From Amycolatopsis orientalis DSM 40040 = KCTC 9412 (lineage in GTDB: Bacteria > Actinomycetota > Actinomycetes > Mycobacteriales > Pseudonocardiaceae): a stretch of DNA of 64,000 nt. Below are positions 55,282 to 62,963 of the stretch, piece by piece. Both the position numbers and the translations under genes were made by a program. The stretch spans positions 186,001 through 250,000 of the forward strand of contig NZ_ASJB01000042.1 of NCBI RefSeq assembly GCF_000478275.1. Reading direction: 5' to 3'. The notes below the pieces were generated by a model that did not search any database, had not been told where the DNA came from, and saw only the letters and a program-made list of their open reading frames with translations. Every line of letters begins with the position of its first letter. Position 1 is the first letter of the stretch.

Positions 55282-57072
55282 ATGAGCGAAACCGTTGCTG
55301 ACCATGTACTGACCAGGTTGCGTGAATGGGACGTCGGGCAGGTCTTCGCCTATCCCGGCGACGGGATCAACGGGCTGGTGACCGCGTTCGGCGCGGCGGG
55401 CGACAAACCTCGCTTCGTGCAGACACGCCACGAGGAGATGGCGGCGTTCGCGGCCGTCGGGTACGCGAAGCTGAGCGGACGGCCGGGCGTCTGCATGGCG
55501 ACGTCCGGCCCTGGCGCGATCCACCTGCTCAACGGCCTGTACGACGCCAAACTCGACCATGTGCCGGTGGTCGCGATCGTCGGGCAGACGGCGCGCAGCG
55601 CGATGGGTGGCAGTTATCAGCAGGAGGTGGACCTCCAGGCGTTGTTCAAGGACGTCGCGAGCGAGTACCTCGTCGAGGTGAACGTTCCCGAACAGCTGCC
55701 GAACGCGCTCGACCGCGCCCTGCGCACGGCGATGGCCCAGCGCGCGCCCACGGCGCTGATCATCCCGGCGGATCTGCAGGAGGAGACCTACCGCCCACCG
55801 CAGCACGAGTTCAAGCACGTGCCGTCCTCCCCGCCGGATCACCCACGAGCCAGCGTCATCCCGCCGACCGAAGAGATCACCCGGGCCGCGGAAGTGCTGA
55901 ACGCGGGCGAAAAGGTCGCGATCCTGATCGGGCAAGGCGCGCGCAACGCCGTCACCGAGCTGCGTGAGGTCGCCGACCTCACCGGCGCCGGCGTGGCGAA
56001 AGCATTGCTGGGCAAGGACGTCCTGTCCGACGACCTGCCGTACGTCACCGGCTCGATCGGCCTGCTCGGCACCCGGCCCACCTACGAGATGATGCGGGAC
56101 TGCGACACGCTCCTGATCGTCGGTTCGAATATGCCGTACGCGCAGTTCCTGCCGGAATTCGGCCAGGCACGCGCCGTCCAGATCGACATCGACCCCCGGT
56201 TCCTCGGACTGCGCTATCCCACCGAGGTCAACCTGCTCGGCGACGCGAAGGGCACTCTGCAGCAGCTGATCCCGGTGCTGGAACGCAAAACCGGACGCGG
56301 CTGGCGGGAGAAGATCGAGAAGAACACCGCCGCATGGCAGGAGACCGTGACCCGCCAGGCGATGCTGGAGGCGGATCCGGTCAACCCGATGCGCATCGTG
56401 CACGAACTGTCCCAGCGGATCCCCGAGGACGCCATCGTCACCGCGGACTCCGGTTCGGCGACCAACTGGTACGCCAGGAATCTGCGCATGCGCGGCCGGA
56501 TGCGCGGCACGCTCTCCGGGACGCTGGCGACGATGGGTTCCGGTGTCCCGTACGCGATCGGCGCGAAGTTCGCCCACCCCGACCGTCCGGTTGTCGCGCT
56601 GGTCGGCGACGGGGCGATGCAGATGAATGGGATGGCCGAGCTGATGACCATCGCCCGGTATCGCGAACTGTGGGCCGATCAGCGATGCGTCATCTGCGTG
56701 TTCCACAACGGCGACTTGAACCAGGTCACCTGGGAGCTGCGCGCGATGGGCGGCTCGCCCAAGTTCGAACCTTCGCAGAGTCTGCCGGAAGTGTCCTATT
56801 CGGACTTCGCGCTCGAAGTCGGCCTCGGCGGGATCGCCGTCGACGATCCCGCCCGGCTCGGGGAAGCGTGGGACGTCGCGCTGTCGGCCGACGTGCCGAC
56901 CGTGCTCGACGTCCGCTGCGATCCCGAGGTGCCGCCGATCCCGCCGCACGCCACCTTCGACCAGCTCAAATCGATGACCGAAGCCGTCCTCAAGGGCGAG
57001 CCCGACGCCTGGCACCTCGTGACGCAGGGGATCAAGACGAAGATGCAGGAACTGCTGCCTTCGCGCCATTAA
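55282..57072 (+). CDS. Thiamine-diphosphate-dependent pyruvate oxidase-like enzyme
   Basis: A 596-residue ThDP enzyme of the acetolactate synthase/pyruvate oxidase group: HEEMAAFAAVGYAKLSGRPG carries the catalytic Glu, TSGPGAIHLLNGLYDAK is the Pyr-domain loop, and GDGAMQMNGMAELMTIARYR with following residues is the GDG-N ThDP/Mg motif. It decarboxylates pyruvate to acetate or acetyl phosphate with flavin or quinone as acceptor. Likely expressed from a leaderless GGTAT promoter. Confidence 0.9.
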   Translation: MSETVADHVLTRLREWDVGQVFAYPGDGINGLVTAFGAAGDKPRFVQTRHEEMAAFAAVGYAKLSGRPGVCMATSGPGAIHLLNGLYDAKLDHVPVVAIVGQTARSAMGGSYQQEVDLQALFKDVASEYLVEVNVPEQLPNALDRALRTAMAQRAPTALIIPADLQEETYRPPQHEFKHVPSSPPDHPRASVIPPTEEITRAAEVLNAGEKVAILIGQGARNAVTELREVADLTGAGVAKALLGKDVLSDDLPYVTGSIGLLGTRPTYEMMRDCDTLLIVGSNMPYAQFLPEFGQARAVQIDIDPRFLGLRYPTEVNLLGDAKGTLQQLIPVLERKTGRGWREKIEKNTAAWQETVTRQAMLEADPVNPMRIVHELSQRIPEDAIVTADSGSATNWYARNLRMRGRMRGTLSGTLATMGSGVPYAIGAKFAHPDRPVVALVGDGAMQMNGMAELMTIARYRELWADQRCVICVFHNGDLNQVTWELRAMGGSPKFEPSQSLPEVSYSDFALEVGLGGIAVDDPARLGEAWDVALSADVPTVLDVRCDPEVPPIPPHATFDQLKSMTEAVLKGEPDAWHLVTQGIKTKMQELLPSRH

Positions 57073-57075
57073 GGC

Positions 57076-57846
57076 TCAGGCGCTCGCACCGCCGTCGAGG
57101 ACCATGTCGTGCCCGACGACGTACGCGGATTCGTCCGAGGCCAGCCAGAGCACCGCCGCGGCGATCTCTTCGACCGCGCCGATCCGGCCGATCGGGATGA
57201 CCGCACGGAGCCGTTCGGCGCGGTCGGCCTCGGTTTCCCCCGGCCGGAGCGACATGCCGGTGTCGGTGGCGCCGGGGCTGACGGCGTTGATGCGGATCCC
57301 TTCGGCGATGTGGTCGCGGGCGGCGGTGCGGGTCAGCACGCTCACAGCAGCCTTCGAAGCGGCATAGGCGGCCATCCCCGACAGGCGGCTGTGCGAGCCG
57401 AGGTTGGACGCCATGTTGACGATCACTCCCCCGCCACCTGCCCGCATCTGCGCGATCTCGTGCTTCATCGACAGCCAGGTGCCGGTGAGGTTGGTGTGCA
57501 CCACGGCGGTGAACCCCTCTTCGTCGAGATCGGCGGTCGGCGCCGGGCTGCCGAGCACCCCGGCGTTGTTGAACGCGACGTCGAGTTTTCCGTGACGCCG
57601 CACGGTTTCGGCGACGAGGCGTTCGACCTCGGCGCCGACGCCCACGTCCGCGGTCACCGCGTCGGCCTTGCCGCCCTCGGCTTCGATCTCCTTCACCGTC
57701 TGACGCAGTTTCTCGCCGTCCCGGCCGGAGACGACGACCTGCGCGCCTTCACGCGCGAAGGCCACCGCCGTGGCACGGCCGATCCCGGAACCTCCGCCCG
57801 TGACCAGGACGACCTTGCCGCTGAATCGCTTCCCCACAGTAGCCAA
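57076..57846 (-). CDS. SDR family oxidoreductase
   Basis: A 256-residue classical SDR: TGGGSGIGRATAVAFAREG, NNAG, NMASNLGSHS, YAASK. It lies downstream of a TetR gene in the same direction (40 bp) and is the probable target of that repressor. The substrate is unknown. Confidence 0.88.
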   Translation of the reverse strand: MATVGKRFSGKVVLVTGGGSGIGRATAVAFAREGAQVVVSGRDGEKLRQTVKEIEAEGGKADAVTADVGVGAEVERLVAETVRRHGKLDVAFNNAGVLGSPAPTADLDEEGFTAVVHTNLTGTWLSMKHEIAQMRAGGGGVIVNMASNLGSHSRLSGMAAYAASKAAVSVLTRTAARDHIAEGIRINAVSPGATDTGMSLRPGETEADRAERLRAVIPIGRIGAVEEIAAAVLWLASDESAYVVGHDMVLDGGASA

Positions 57847-57851
57847 CTTTC

Positions 57852-57867
57852 TGGTCTGATCGTTCTA
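57852..57867. promoter_or_regulatory. Candidate TetR site before SDR gene
   Basis: TGGTCTGATCGTTCTA is an imperfect palindrome around GATC in the 40-bp gap, resembling sites of the LmrA/YxaF repressor group. Confidence 0.35.
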
Positions 57868-57886
57868 GTATTTGGTCCTGAAAAAA

Positions 57887-58483
57887 TCACCGCGGACGAG
57901 CGGCTTCGAGTACCGCGATGGCCTGCTTCGCCGTCGCGCGGGCCCGCGGCGCGGGATCCGGCCCTTTGCTCAGCACCCGCATCCCCTGCAGGACGGTGAG
58001 CAGGAAGCCGGCGAGCGCCTCCGGATCCGCGGTGGCGTCGAGTTCGCCTTGCGCCTTCGCCCGGCTCAACGCCATCCGCAAGGCCAGGTCGAGCGCGTCC
58101 CAGCTGCGCTCGACCACGCGCGCGACCTCGGGATCCTTCGGCATCATCTCCATGGCCGCGTTGACCACGAAACAGCCGTGGCGCCCCGATTCGCCGAGGA
58201 TCTCGGCGAGATAGCGCTCGATGAGCCGCCGCACCCCCGCGAGTGCGGGCCCCGGTCCGGCGAAGTCCTCGACGAACCGCTCGTTGCCCCGGGCGACGTA
58301 CCGGTTCAAAGCCGTCAGGTACAGCTCGTGCTTGGTACCGAACGTCGCGTAGAGACTCGCTTTGCCGATACCGAGCGCGGAGACGAGGTCGTTGACCGAA
58401 GTGGCCTCGTAACCCTGTCGCCAGAACAGTTCCAGCGCGGCGTCACAGGCCGCGTCGACGTCGAATTCCTTCACCCGGGACAC
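57887..58483 (-). CDS. TetR/AcrR family regulator
   Basis: A 198-residue regulator. VSRVKEFDVDAACDAALELFWRQGYEATSVNDLVSALGIGKASLYATFGTK is the DNA-binding helix-turn-helix region, and the C-terminus follows the YxaF/LmrA-type ligand domain. The GTG at 58483 is preferred; a TTG lies three codons upstream. It probably represses the adjacent SDR. Confidence 0.85.
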   Translation of the reverse strand: MSRVKEFDVDAACDAALELFWRQGYEATSVNDLVSALGIGKASLYATFGTKHELYLTALNRYVARGNERFVEDFAGPGPALAGVRRLIERYLAEILGESGRHGCFVVNAAMEMMPKDPEVARVVERSWDALDLALRMALSRAKAQGELDATADPEALAGFLLTVLQGMRVLSKGPDPAPRARATAKQAIAVLEAARPR

Positions 58484-58564
58484 GAGAGTCAACCTACCCG
58501 TATCTGGAACAGTCAGTCAAATAAGTACCGGTGTGCCCTGGGTCTCTTGAGTGGTCGGCGCGCG

Positions 58565-58668
58565 CAGCTTGATCAACACAGGATCAGGGACATACCCCGG
58601 AACCCGGCGCACCCCGAGTGTGGAGGATTCGGGACGTTCAACGTCCCGAATCCTCCACACTCGAACCC
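58565..58668. repeat. Dispersed 105-bp repeat, copy B
   Basis: Matches 29881-29985 over its full length. Its right half (58616-58662) is a perfect palindrome: 23-bp arms starting GAGTGTGGAGGATTCGGGAC around a single C. Confidence 0.75.
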
Positions 58669-58676
58669 CACACGGC

Positions 58677-58722
58677 TTTGTGAGTGGCGATGACGGTTCT
58701 AACCGTCATTACCACTCACGAG
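58677..58722. repeat. Imperfect PAL family palindrome overlapping HxlR stop
   Basis: The right arm is standard; the left arm has TTTGTGAGTGGCGATGACGG with several differences, so pairing is imperfect. The TCA at 58716-58718 is the stop of the HxlR gene. Confidence 0.75.
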
Positions 58723-59084
58723 GGCGAGTCGTAGGCCGACCGGGCCTTCTCCACCTTCGGCAGGTTCTCCGTCGACCAGTCCGCCAGGGTCGCGAACAGT
58801 GGCGCCAGGCTCCGGCCGAGGTCACTGATCTCGTACTCCACCCGGGGCGGCACCTCCGCGTGATAGGTCCGCGTGACCAGGCCGTCGCGTTCCAGCTGCC
58901 GCAGCCGCTGGGTCAGCACCTTCGGCGTGATCGTGCCGATGCGCCGCTCGAGTTCGACGAACCGCTGCCTGCCGAACTCGTTGAGCGCCCACAGGATCGG
59001 CGTGGTCCAGCGGCTGAAGACGAGGTCGACCACCGGGGCGATCGGACAGGCCTGCTCGGGGGGCGTCGAGGTTTCGGCACGCAT
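58716..59084 (-). CDS. HxlR family regulator
   Basis: A 122-residue winged-helix regulator: CPIAPVVDLVFSRWTTPILWALNEFGRQRFVELERRIGTITPKVLTQRLRQLERDGLV, then YHAEVPPRVEYEISDLG. HxlR proteins sense reactive carbonyls or redox state. Its stop codon lies in the right arm of a PAL repeat. It is divergent from the GNAT gene. Confidence 0.9.
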   Translation of the reverse strand: MRAETSTPPEQACPIAPVVDLVFSRWTTPILWALNEFGRQRFVELERRIGTITPKVLTQRLRQLERDGLVTRTYHAEVPPRVEYEISDLGRSLAPLFATLADWSTENLPKVEKARSAYDSPS

Positions 59085-59146
59085 ACGGGACTCGCTTTCC
59101 TGAGGATACCAATGCTACCCGGACGAGGACGGCGTAACGTTCTGTC

Positions 59147-59683
59147 ATGGACTTGACCACCGAAAGGCTCGTCGTCCGTGACTGGTCCGAGGACGACGCC
59201 GAAGCCGCGCTGGCGATCTACGGCACCACCGACGTGACCCGGTGGCTGACCCCGGCGATGGACCGGGTGGCCGACGTCGCGGCCATGCGCTCGGTACTGC
59301 AGGCCTGGCAGCAGGCGCAGCCCAATCTCGTGCCGCCGCGCGGAAGATGGGCGGTGCGGCGCAAGGAAGACGGCGTGGTCGTCGGCGGGCTGGGCATCCA
59401 TCTGCTGCCACCGTACGAAGAGGACCTGGAGATCAGCTGGCAGCTGCATCCGGACGCCTGGGGCGAGGGGTACGCCGCCGAGGCCGCCCGCGCGCTGATC
59501 TCCTGGGCGTTCACCCAGGACACGGACGAACTCTTCGCCGTCGCGCGGCCGAACAACGTGCGCGCCATCGCGACCGCGAAACGGCTCGGCATGGTCTGGG
59601 TCGGGGAAACCGAGAAGTACTACGGACTTCGCCTGCAGGTGTACCGGATCCGGCACACGGACCTCACGTCTCGTGAGTGGTGA
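59147..59683 (+). CDS. GNAT family N-acetyltransferase
   Basis: A 178-residue acetyltransferase of the RimJ/RimL type: MDLTTERLVVRDWSEDDAEAALAIYG, and the acetyl-CoA pyrophosphate loop in WGEGYAAEAARALISWAF, with AVARPNNVRAIATAKRLGMV near the end. Its substrate is unknown. The stop TGA is inside the left arm of the 59668 palindrome. Confidence 0.9.
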   Translation: MDLTTERLVVRDWSEDDAEAALAIYGTTDVTRWLTPAMDRVADVAAMRSVLQAWQQAQPNLVPPRGRWAVRRKEDGVVVGGLGIHLLPPYEEDLEISWQLHPDAWGEGYAAEAARALISWAFTQDTDELFAVARPNNVRAIATAKRLGMVWVGETEKYYGLRLQVYRIRHTDLTSREW

Positions 59684-59717
59684 TGACGGTTCTAACCGTC
59701 ATCACCACTCACGAGAC
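59668..59717. repeat. 50-bp palindrome (PAL family, TGATGA variant) carrying two stop codons
   Basis: Arms beginning GTCTCGTGAGTGGTGATGAC pair perfectly; the GTGATGA/TCATCAC pair is a compensatory change. It contains the TGA of the GNAT gene (59681-59683) and, on the other strand, the stop of the TetR gene (59709-59711). Confidence 0.87.
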
Positions 59718-60782
59718 CGTAAGACCGCCCGTCACCGAGACGGCGTGCCCCGCACCGCGCCCGTCCGCGCCGGCGGTGATCCTCCCCCGTTCGACCCGGA
59801 CCGCGGCCTCGGTCTCGTCGCTGACGGCGAGCACCCCCGCGGCGGCCGCCAAGGTCCCGGTCACGTCGCACACCACACGCAGCCCCGGCCAGGCCCGCTC
59901 CGGGAAGGCCTGTCGCAGGCCACCGCACACCTCCGCCACGAGCAGCCGGGTCAGCGGGACCAGTTCGTCGGGCTCGCTGGTCACGACGGCCACGGTGACG
60001 TCGCCGCCGTAGGCCCGGACGGCCTCCTCGGCGCCGGCCAGCCGGTGGGTGCCCAGGACGACGACCACGCCGTCGGCGGGCACGAACGGTTCGGCGCGCA
60101 CGAGGTCCACGGCCTCGGGCGGTGACCAGGGCCGGTCGGCCGCCTGCGCGGTGGGCGCGAACACCGGCGGCGCCCACCAGTCGTTGAGGGACAGGCCCGC
60201 CAGCCGTTCGCAGGCGCTCACGACGTCGAACGGTTCGACCAGCCCCGGCGCCGCGGCCGCCAGCTGGCCCGCGCCGTGCAAGGTGGTCAGCACGGTCTCC
60301 GCGAGCCGGACGCGCCGCGGGATCGGCGCTCCCGCCGGGCGATCCGGCGGGTCCAGGCGCTCCAGCGCGAGCCCGAGCACCAGCCCGTTGAGCTTCACCA
60401 GCTGCGCGAAGGGACGCCGGATCCGCTCGTCCGCGAGTACTTCCGGCATCAGGTCGCGGGCGAGGCCCGCCTGCTCGTCGTCCAGGGGGAACGCCGCCAC
60501 CCTCGCCCTGGCCAGCGCCCCCAGCGCGTCGTGCGGCGTCTCGCCCGGCACGGCGTGCGGCGCCCCGGCGGACCGTTCCGCCAGGTCGGCCAGTACGGCG
60601 AAGTACAGCGCGCGTTTGCCGGGGAAGTTCGAGTAGACCGCGCCGCGGGTGAGTTCCGCCCGTTCGGCGATGACGTCGATCTTGGCCTCGCGGAAACCCC
60701 GCGCCGCGAACTCGTCGCGGGCGGCGGCCAGCACTTTCGCGCGGTTGCGCTCCTGCGTCTCCGCCCTGCTCAGCCGGACCAT
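59709..60782 (-). CDS. TetR family regulator with extended C-terminal domain
   Basis: A 357-residue protein. VRLSRAETQERNRAKVLAAARDEFAARGFREAKIDVIAERAELTRGAVYSNF is the TetR DNA-binding domain. The C-terminal ~230 residues exceed a normal TetR ligand domain and include an alternating Rossmann-like part (VVVLGTHRLAGAEEAVRAYGG, VTVAVVTSEPDELVPLTRLLVAEV). It is divergent from a P450; an operator-like repeat lies between them at 60841-60861. Confidence 0.85.
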   Translation of the reverse strand: MVRLSRAETQERNRAKVLAAARDEFAARGFREAKIDVIAERAELTRGAVYSNFPGKRALYFAVLADLAERSAGAPHAVPGETPHDALGALARARVAAFPLDDEQAGLARDLMPEVLADERIRRPFAQLVKLNGLVLGLALERLDPPDRPAGAPIPRRVRLAETVLTTLHGAGQLAAAAPGLVEPFDVVSACERLAGLSLNDWWAPPVFAPTAQAADRPWSPPEAVDLVRAEPFVPADGVVVVLGTHRLAGAEEAVRAYGGDVTVAVVTSEPDELVPLTRLLVAEVCGGLRQAFPERAWPGLRVVCDVTGTLAAAAGVLAVSDETEAAVRVERGRITAGADGRGAGHAVSVTGGLTVS

Positions 60783-60840
60783 CGGTCTCCTGTCAGCCAC
60801 CACGATTGCCCTCGGACCCGGATCAAGATACCTTGACCAT

Positions 60841-60861
60841 TCAGATGATGAGAACATCTGA
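60841..60861. promoter_or_regulatory. Candidate TetR operator between regulator and P450
   Basis: TCAGATG - 7 bp - CATCTGA is a perfect inverted repeat with a spacing typical of TetR operators; a -35-like TTGACC lies at 60833-60838. Confidence 0.6.
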
Positions 60862-60888
60862 TTTGAACATCCGAACTGGGAGACCACT

Positions 60889-62079
60889 TTGTCCGACGTT
60901 CCCGAGATCCTCCTGACCGACCCCGACGTCCTGCGGGATCCGTTCACCGCGTACAGCCCGGTCCGCGAACGCTCCCCGATCGCCAAGCTCTCCGCGCCGG
61001 GGTTCTCGATGTGGGCGGTCCTGCGCCATGAAGAGGCACGGAAGATGCTGAGCGACCCGCGCTTCGCCCTGAGCCCGGCCAGCTACCAGCGCATGGAGAT
61101 CCCCGAGCACTGCCGCCCGTACATGCGGTCCATGCAGGAGATCGAAGGCCCGGAGCACGTCCGGCTCCGGCGTCTCGTGTCCCCCGCGTTCACCCCGCGC
61201 AAGGCCGCCGCGCTCCGCCCGGGAATCGAGCGGCTCGTGGACGACCTCCTCGACGACCTCGCCGGACAGGACCGGATCGACCTGGTCACCGCCTTCGCGC
61301 GCCCCCTGCCGGTCGACGTGATCTGCGCACTGGTCGGCATTCCCGAAACCCACCGTCCGCGCTGGCGCGAGTACGGCACCATGGTCGCGGCCGGCGACGG
61401 TCCGGGGCTCGCGAAGGCTGTCCCCGGGATCGTCGAGGACTCGCTCGCCGCCATCGCGAACCGGAAACTCGAACCCGCCGAGGACGTCGTCTCGCAGTTG
61501 CTCCAGATCCAGGCCGAAGACGGCGACAGGCTCAGCGAAACCGAACTGGTCGCCCTCGTCTGGCAGCTGGTACTGGGCGGTCAGGTGCCCGGCAACCTCA
61601 TCGCCAACGCCGTCGAGGTCCTGCTCGCCCATCCCGCCCAGCTGGCCGCGCTCCGCGAAGACCCGGACCTCATGCCCGGCGCGGTCGAGGAACTGATGCG
61701 CTGGTGCAGCCCGCAGTTGCTGACGGTCCCCCGGATCACCACCACCGACGTCCGGATCGGCGACGTCCTGATCCCCGAAGGAGAACCTGTTACCGTCGCG
61801 ATCGCGGCGGCGAACCGGGACCCGCGGGCCTTCCACGACCCGGACGTCTTCGACATCCGGCGCGCGGCGGGACCGGCGTGGCACCTGGCGTTCGCCCACG
61901 GCCCGCATTTCTGTCTCGGCGCCTCGCTGGCCAGGGTGCAGACCGAAGTCGCGCTCACCGCACTGCTGCGCCGATTCCCCGATCTGGCGCTCGCGGACGG
62001 CCTGCTCAGGATCCCGGACCCGGGCACCTGGCGACTGAACGCCCTGCCGGTCACCCTGCGTGCGGCGGTTGCGAACTGA
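60889..62079 (+). CDS. Cytochrome P450 with atypical I-helix
   Basis: A 396-residue soluble P450. FAHGPHFCLGASLAR is the heme-binding loop and EELMRW the ExxR helix. The I-helix reads WQLVLGGQVPGNLIANA, so the usual acid-alcohol pair (D/E-T) that delivers protons to dioxygen is missing; such enzymes may use a substrate hydroxyl or an alternative oxidant. The start is a TTG at 60889 with GGGAG upstream. It is probably controlled by the divergent TetR gene. Confidence 0.9.
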   Translation: MSDVPEILLTDPDVLRDPFTAYSPVRERSPIAKLSAPGFSMWAVLRHEEARKMLSDPRFALSPASYQRMEIPEHCRPYMRSMQEIEGPEHVRLRRLVSPAFTPRKAAALRPGIERLVDDLLDDLAGQDRIDLVTAFARPLPVDVICALVGIPETHRPRWREYGTMVAAGDGPGLAKAVPGIVEDSLAAIANRKLEPAEDVVSQLLQIQAEDGDRLSETELVALVWQLVLGGQVPGNLIANAVEVLLAHPAQLAALREDPDLMPGAVEELMRWCSPQLLTVPRITTTDVRIGDVLIPEGEPVTVAIAAANRDPRAFHDPDVFDIRRAAGPAWHLAFAHGPHFCLGASLARVQTEVALTALLRRFPDLALADGLLRIPDPGTWRLNALPVTLRAAVAN

Positions 62080-62105
62080 AACACGTTCTAATAATGTGAC
62101 CGGCT

Positions 62106-62963
62106 GTGAGACACGGGATCGTGCTGTTCACCAGTGACCGGGGCATCACCCCGGCGGCCGCCGCCCGGGCGGCGGAGGCCGCGGGCTTCGACGCCTTCCA
62201 CGTGCCCGAGCACACGCACATCCCGGTCAAACGGGAAGCTCCGCATCCGCGCACCGGCGATTCGTCGCTGCCCGACGACCGCTACCTCCGCACGCTGGAT
62301 CCCTGGGTCGCGCTGGCCACGGCGGCCTCGGTGACCACGCGGATCCGGCTCGCGACGGCCGTGGCCCTCCCGGTCGAGAGCGACCCGATCACGCTGGCGA
62401 AGACGATCGCCAGCCTCGATCACCTCTCGGCCGGGCGGGTCACGCTCGGCGTCGGCTTCGGCTGGAACGTCGACGAACTGGCCGACCACGGTGTCCCGGG
62501 CGGCAGACGGCGGACGGTCCTGCGCGAGTACCTCGAAGCGATGCGCGCGCTCTGGACCGACGACGAAGCCTCGTACGCGGGCGAATTCGTCTCGTTCGGG
62601 GCGAGCTGGGCCTGGCCGAAACCGGTACAGGCGCACATCCCGGTGATCGTCGGCGCGGGCGGGACGGAAAAGACGTTCCGCTGGATCGCGCAGTCGGCCG
62701 ACGGCTGGCTCACCACGCCGGGTGACACGGATATCGAGGACAAGGCCCGCAGGCTGCGCGAGATCTGGCGCGAAGCGGGCCGCTCCGGGGAGCCGGAGAT
62801 CTCGGCGCTCGGCGTCCGCCCGGACCCGGGGAAACTGGCGGCGCTGGAAGCGGCCGGGGTCACCGAGACGATCTTCGGTCTTCCAGACCGTTCCCCCGAA
62901 GAGGTCGAAGCCTGGCTTCAGCGCCTCGCCGGGAAACTCGGCCTCAGCGCTGGGAGTCGATGA
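62106..62963 (+). CDS. LLM class F420-dependent oxidoreductase
   Basis: A 285-residue luciferase-like monooxygenase: MRHGIVLFTSDRGITPAAAARAAEA, HVPEHTHIPVKREAPHP, GRVTLGVGFGWNVDELADHGV. The family uses F420 or flavin. It follows the P450 by 26 bp in the same direction and may be co-regulated. Its last 20 bp overlap the kinase gene on the other strand. Confidence 0.88.
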   Translation: MRHGIVLFTSDRGITPAAAARAAEAAGFDAFHVPEHTHIPVKREAPHPRTGDSSLPDDRYLRTLDPWVALATAASVTTRIRLATAVALPVESDPITLAKTIASLDHLSAGRVTLGVGFGWNVDELADHGVPGGRRRTVLREYLEAMRALWTDDEASYAGEFVSFGASWAWPKPVQAHIPVIVGAGGTEKTFRWIAQSADGWLTTPGDTDIEDKARRLREIWREAGRSGEPEISALGVRPDPGKLAALEAAGVTETIFGLPDRSPEEVEAWLQRLAGKLGLSAGSR

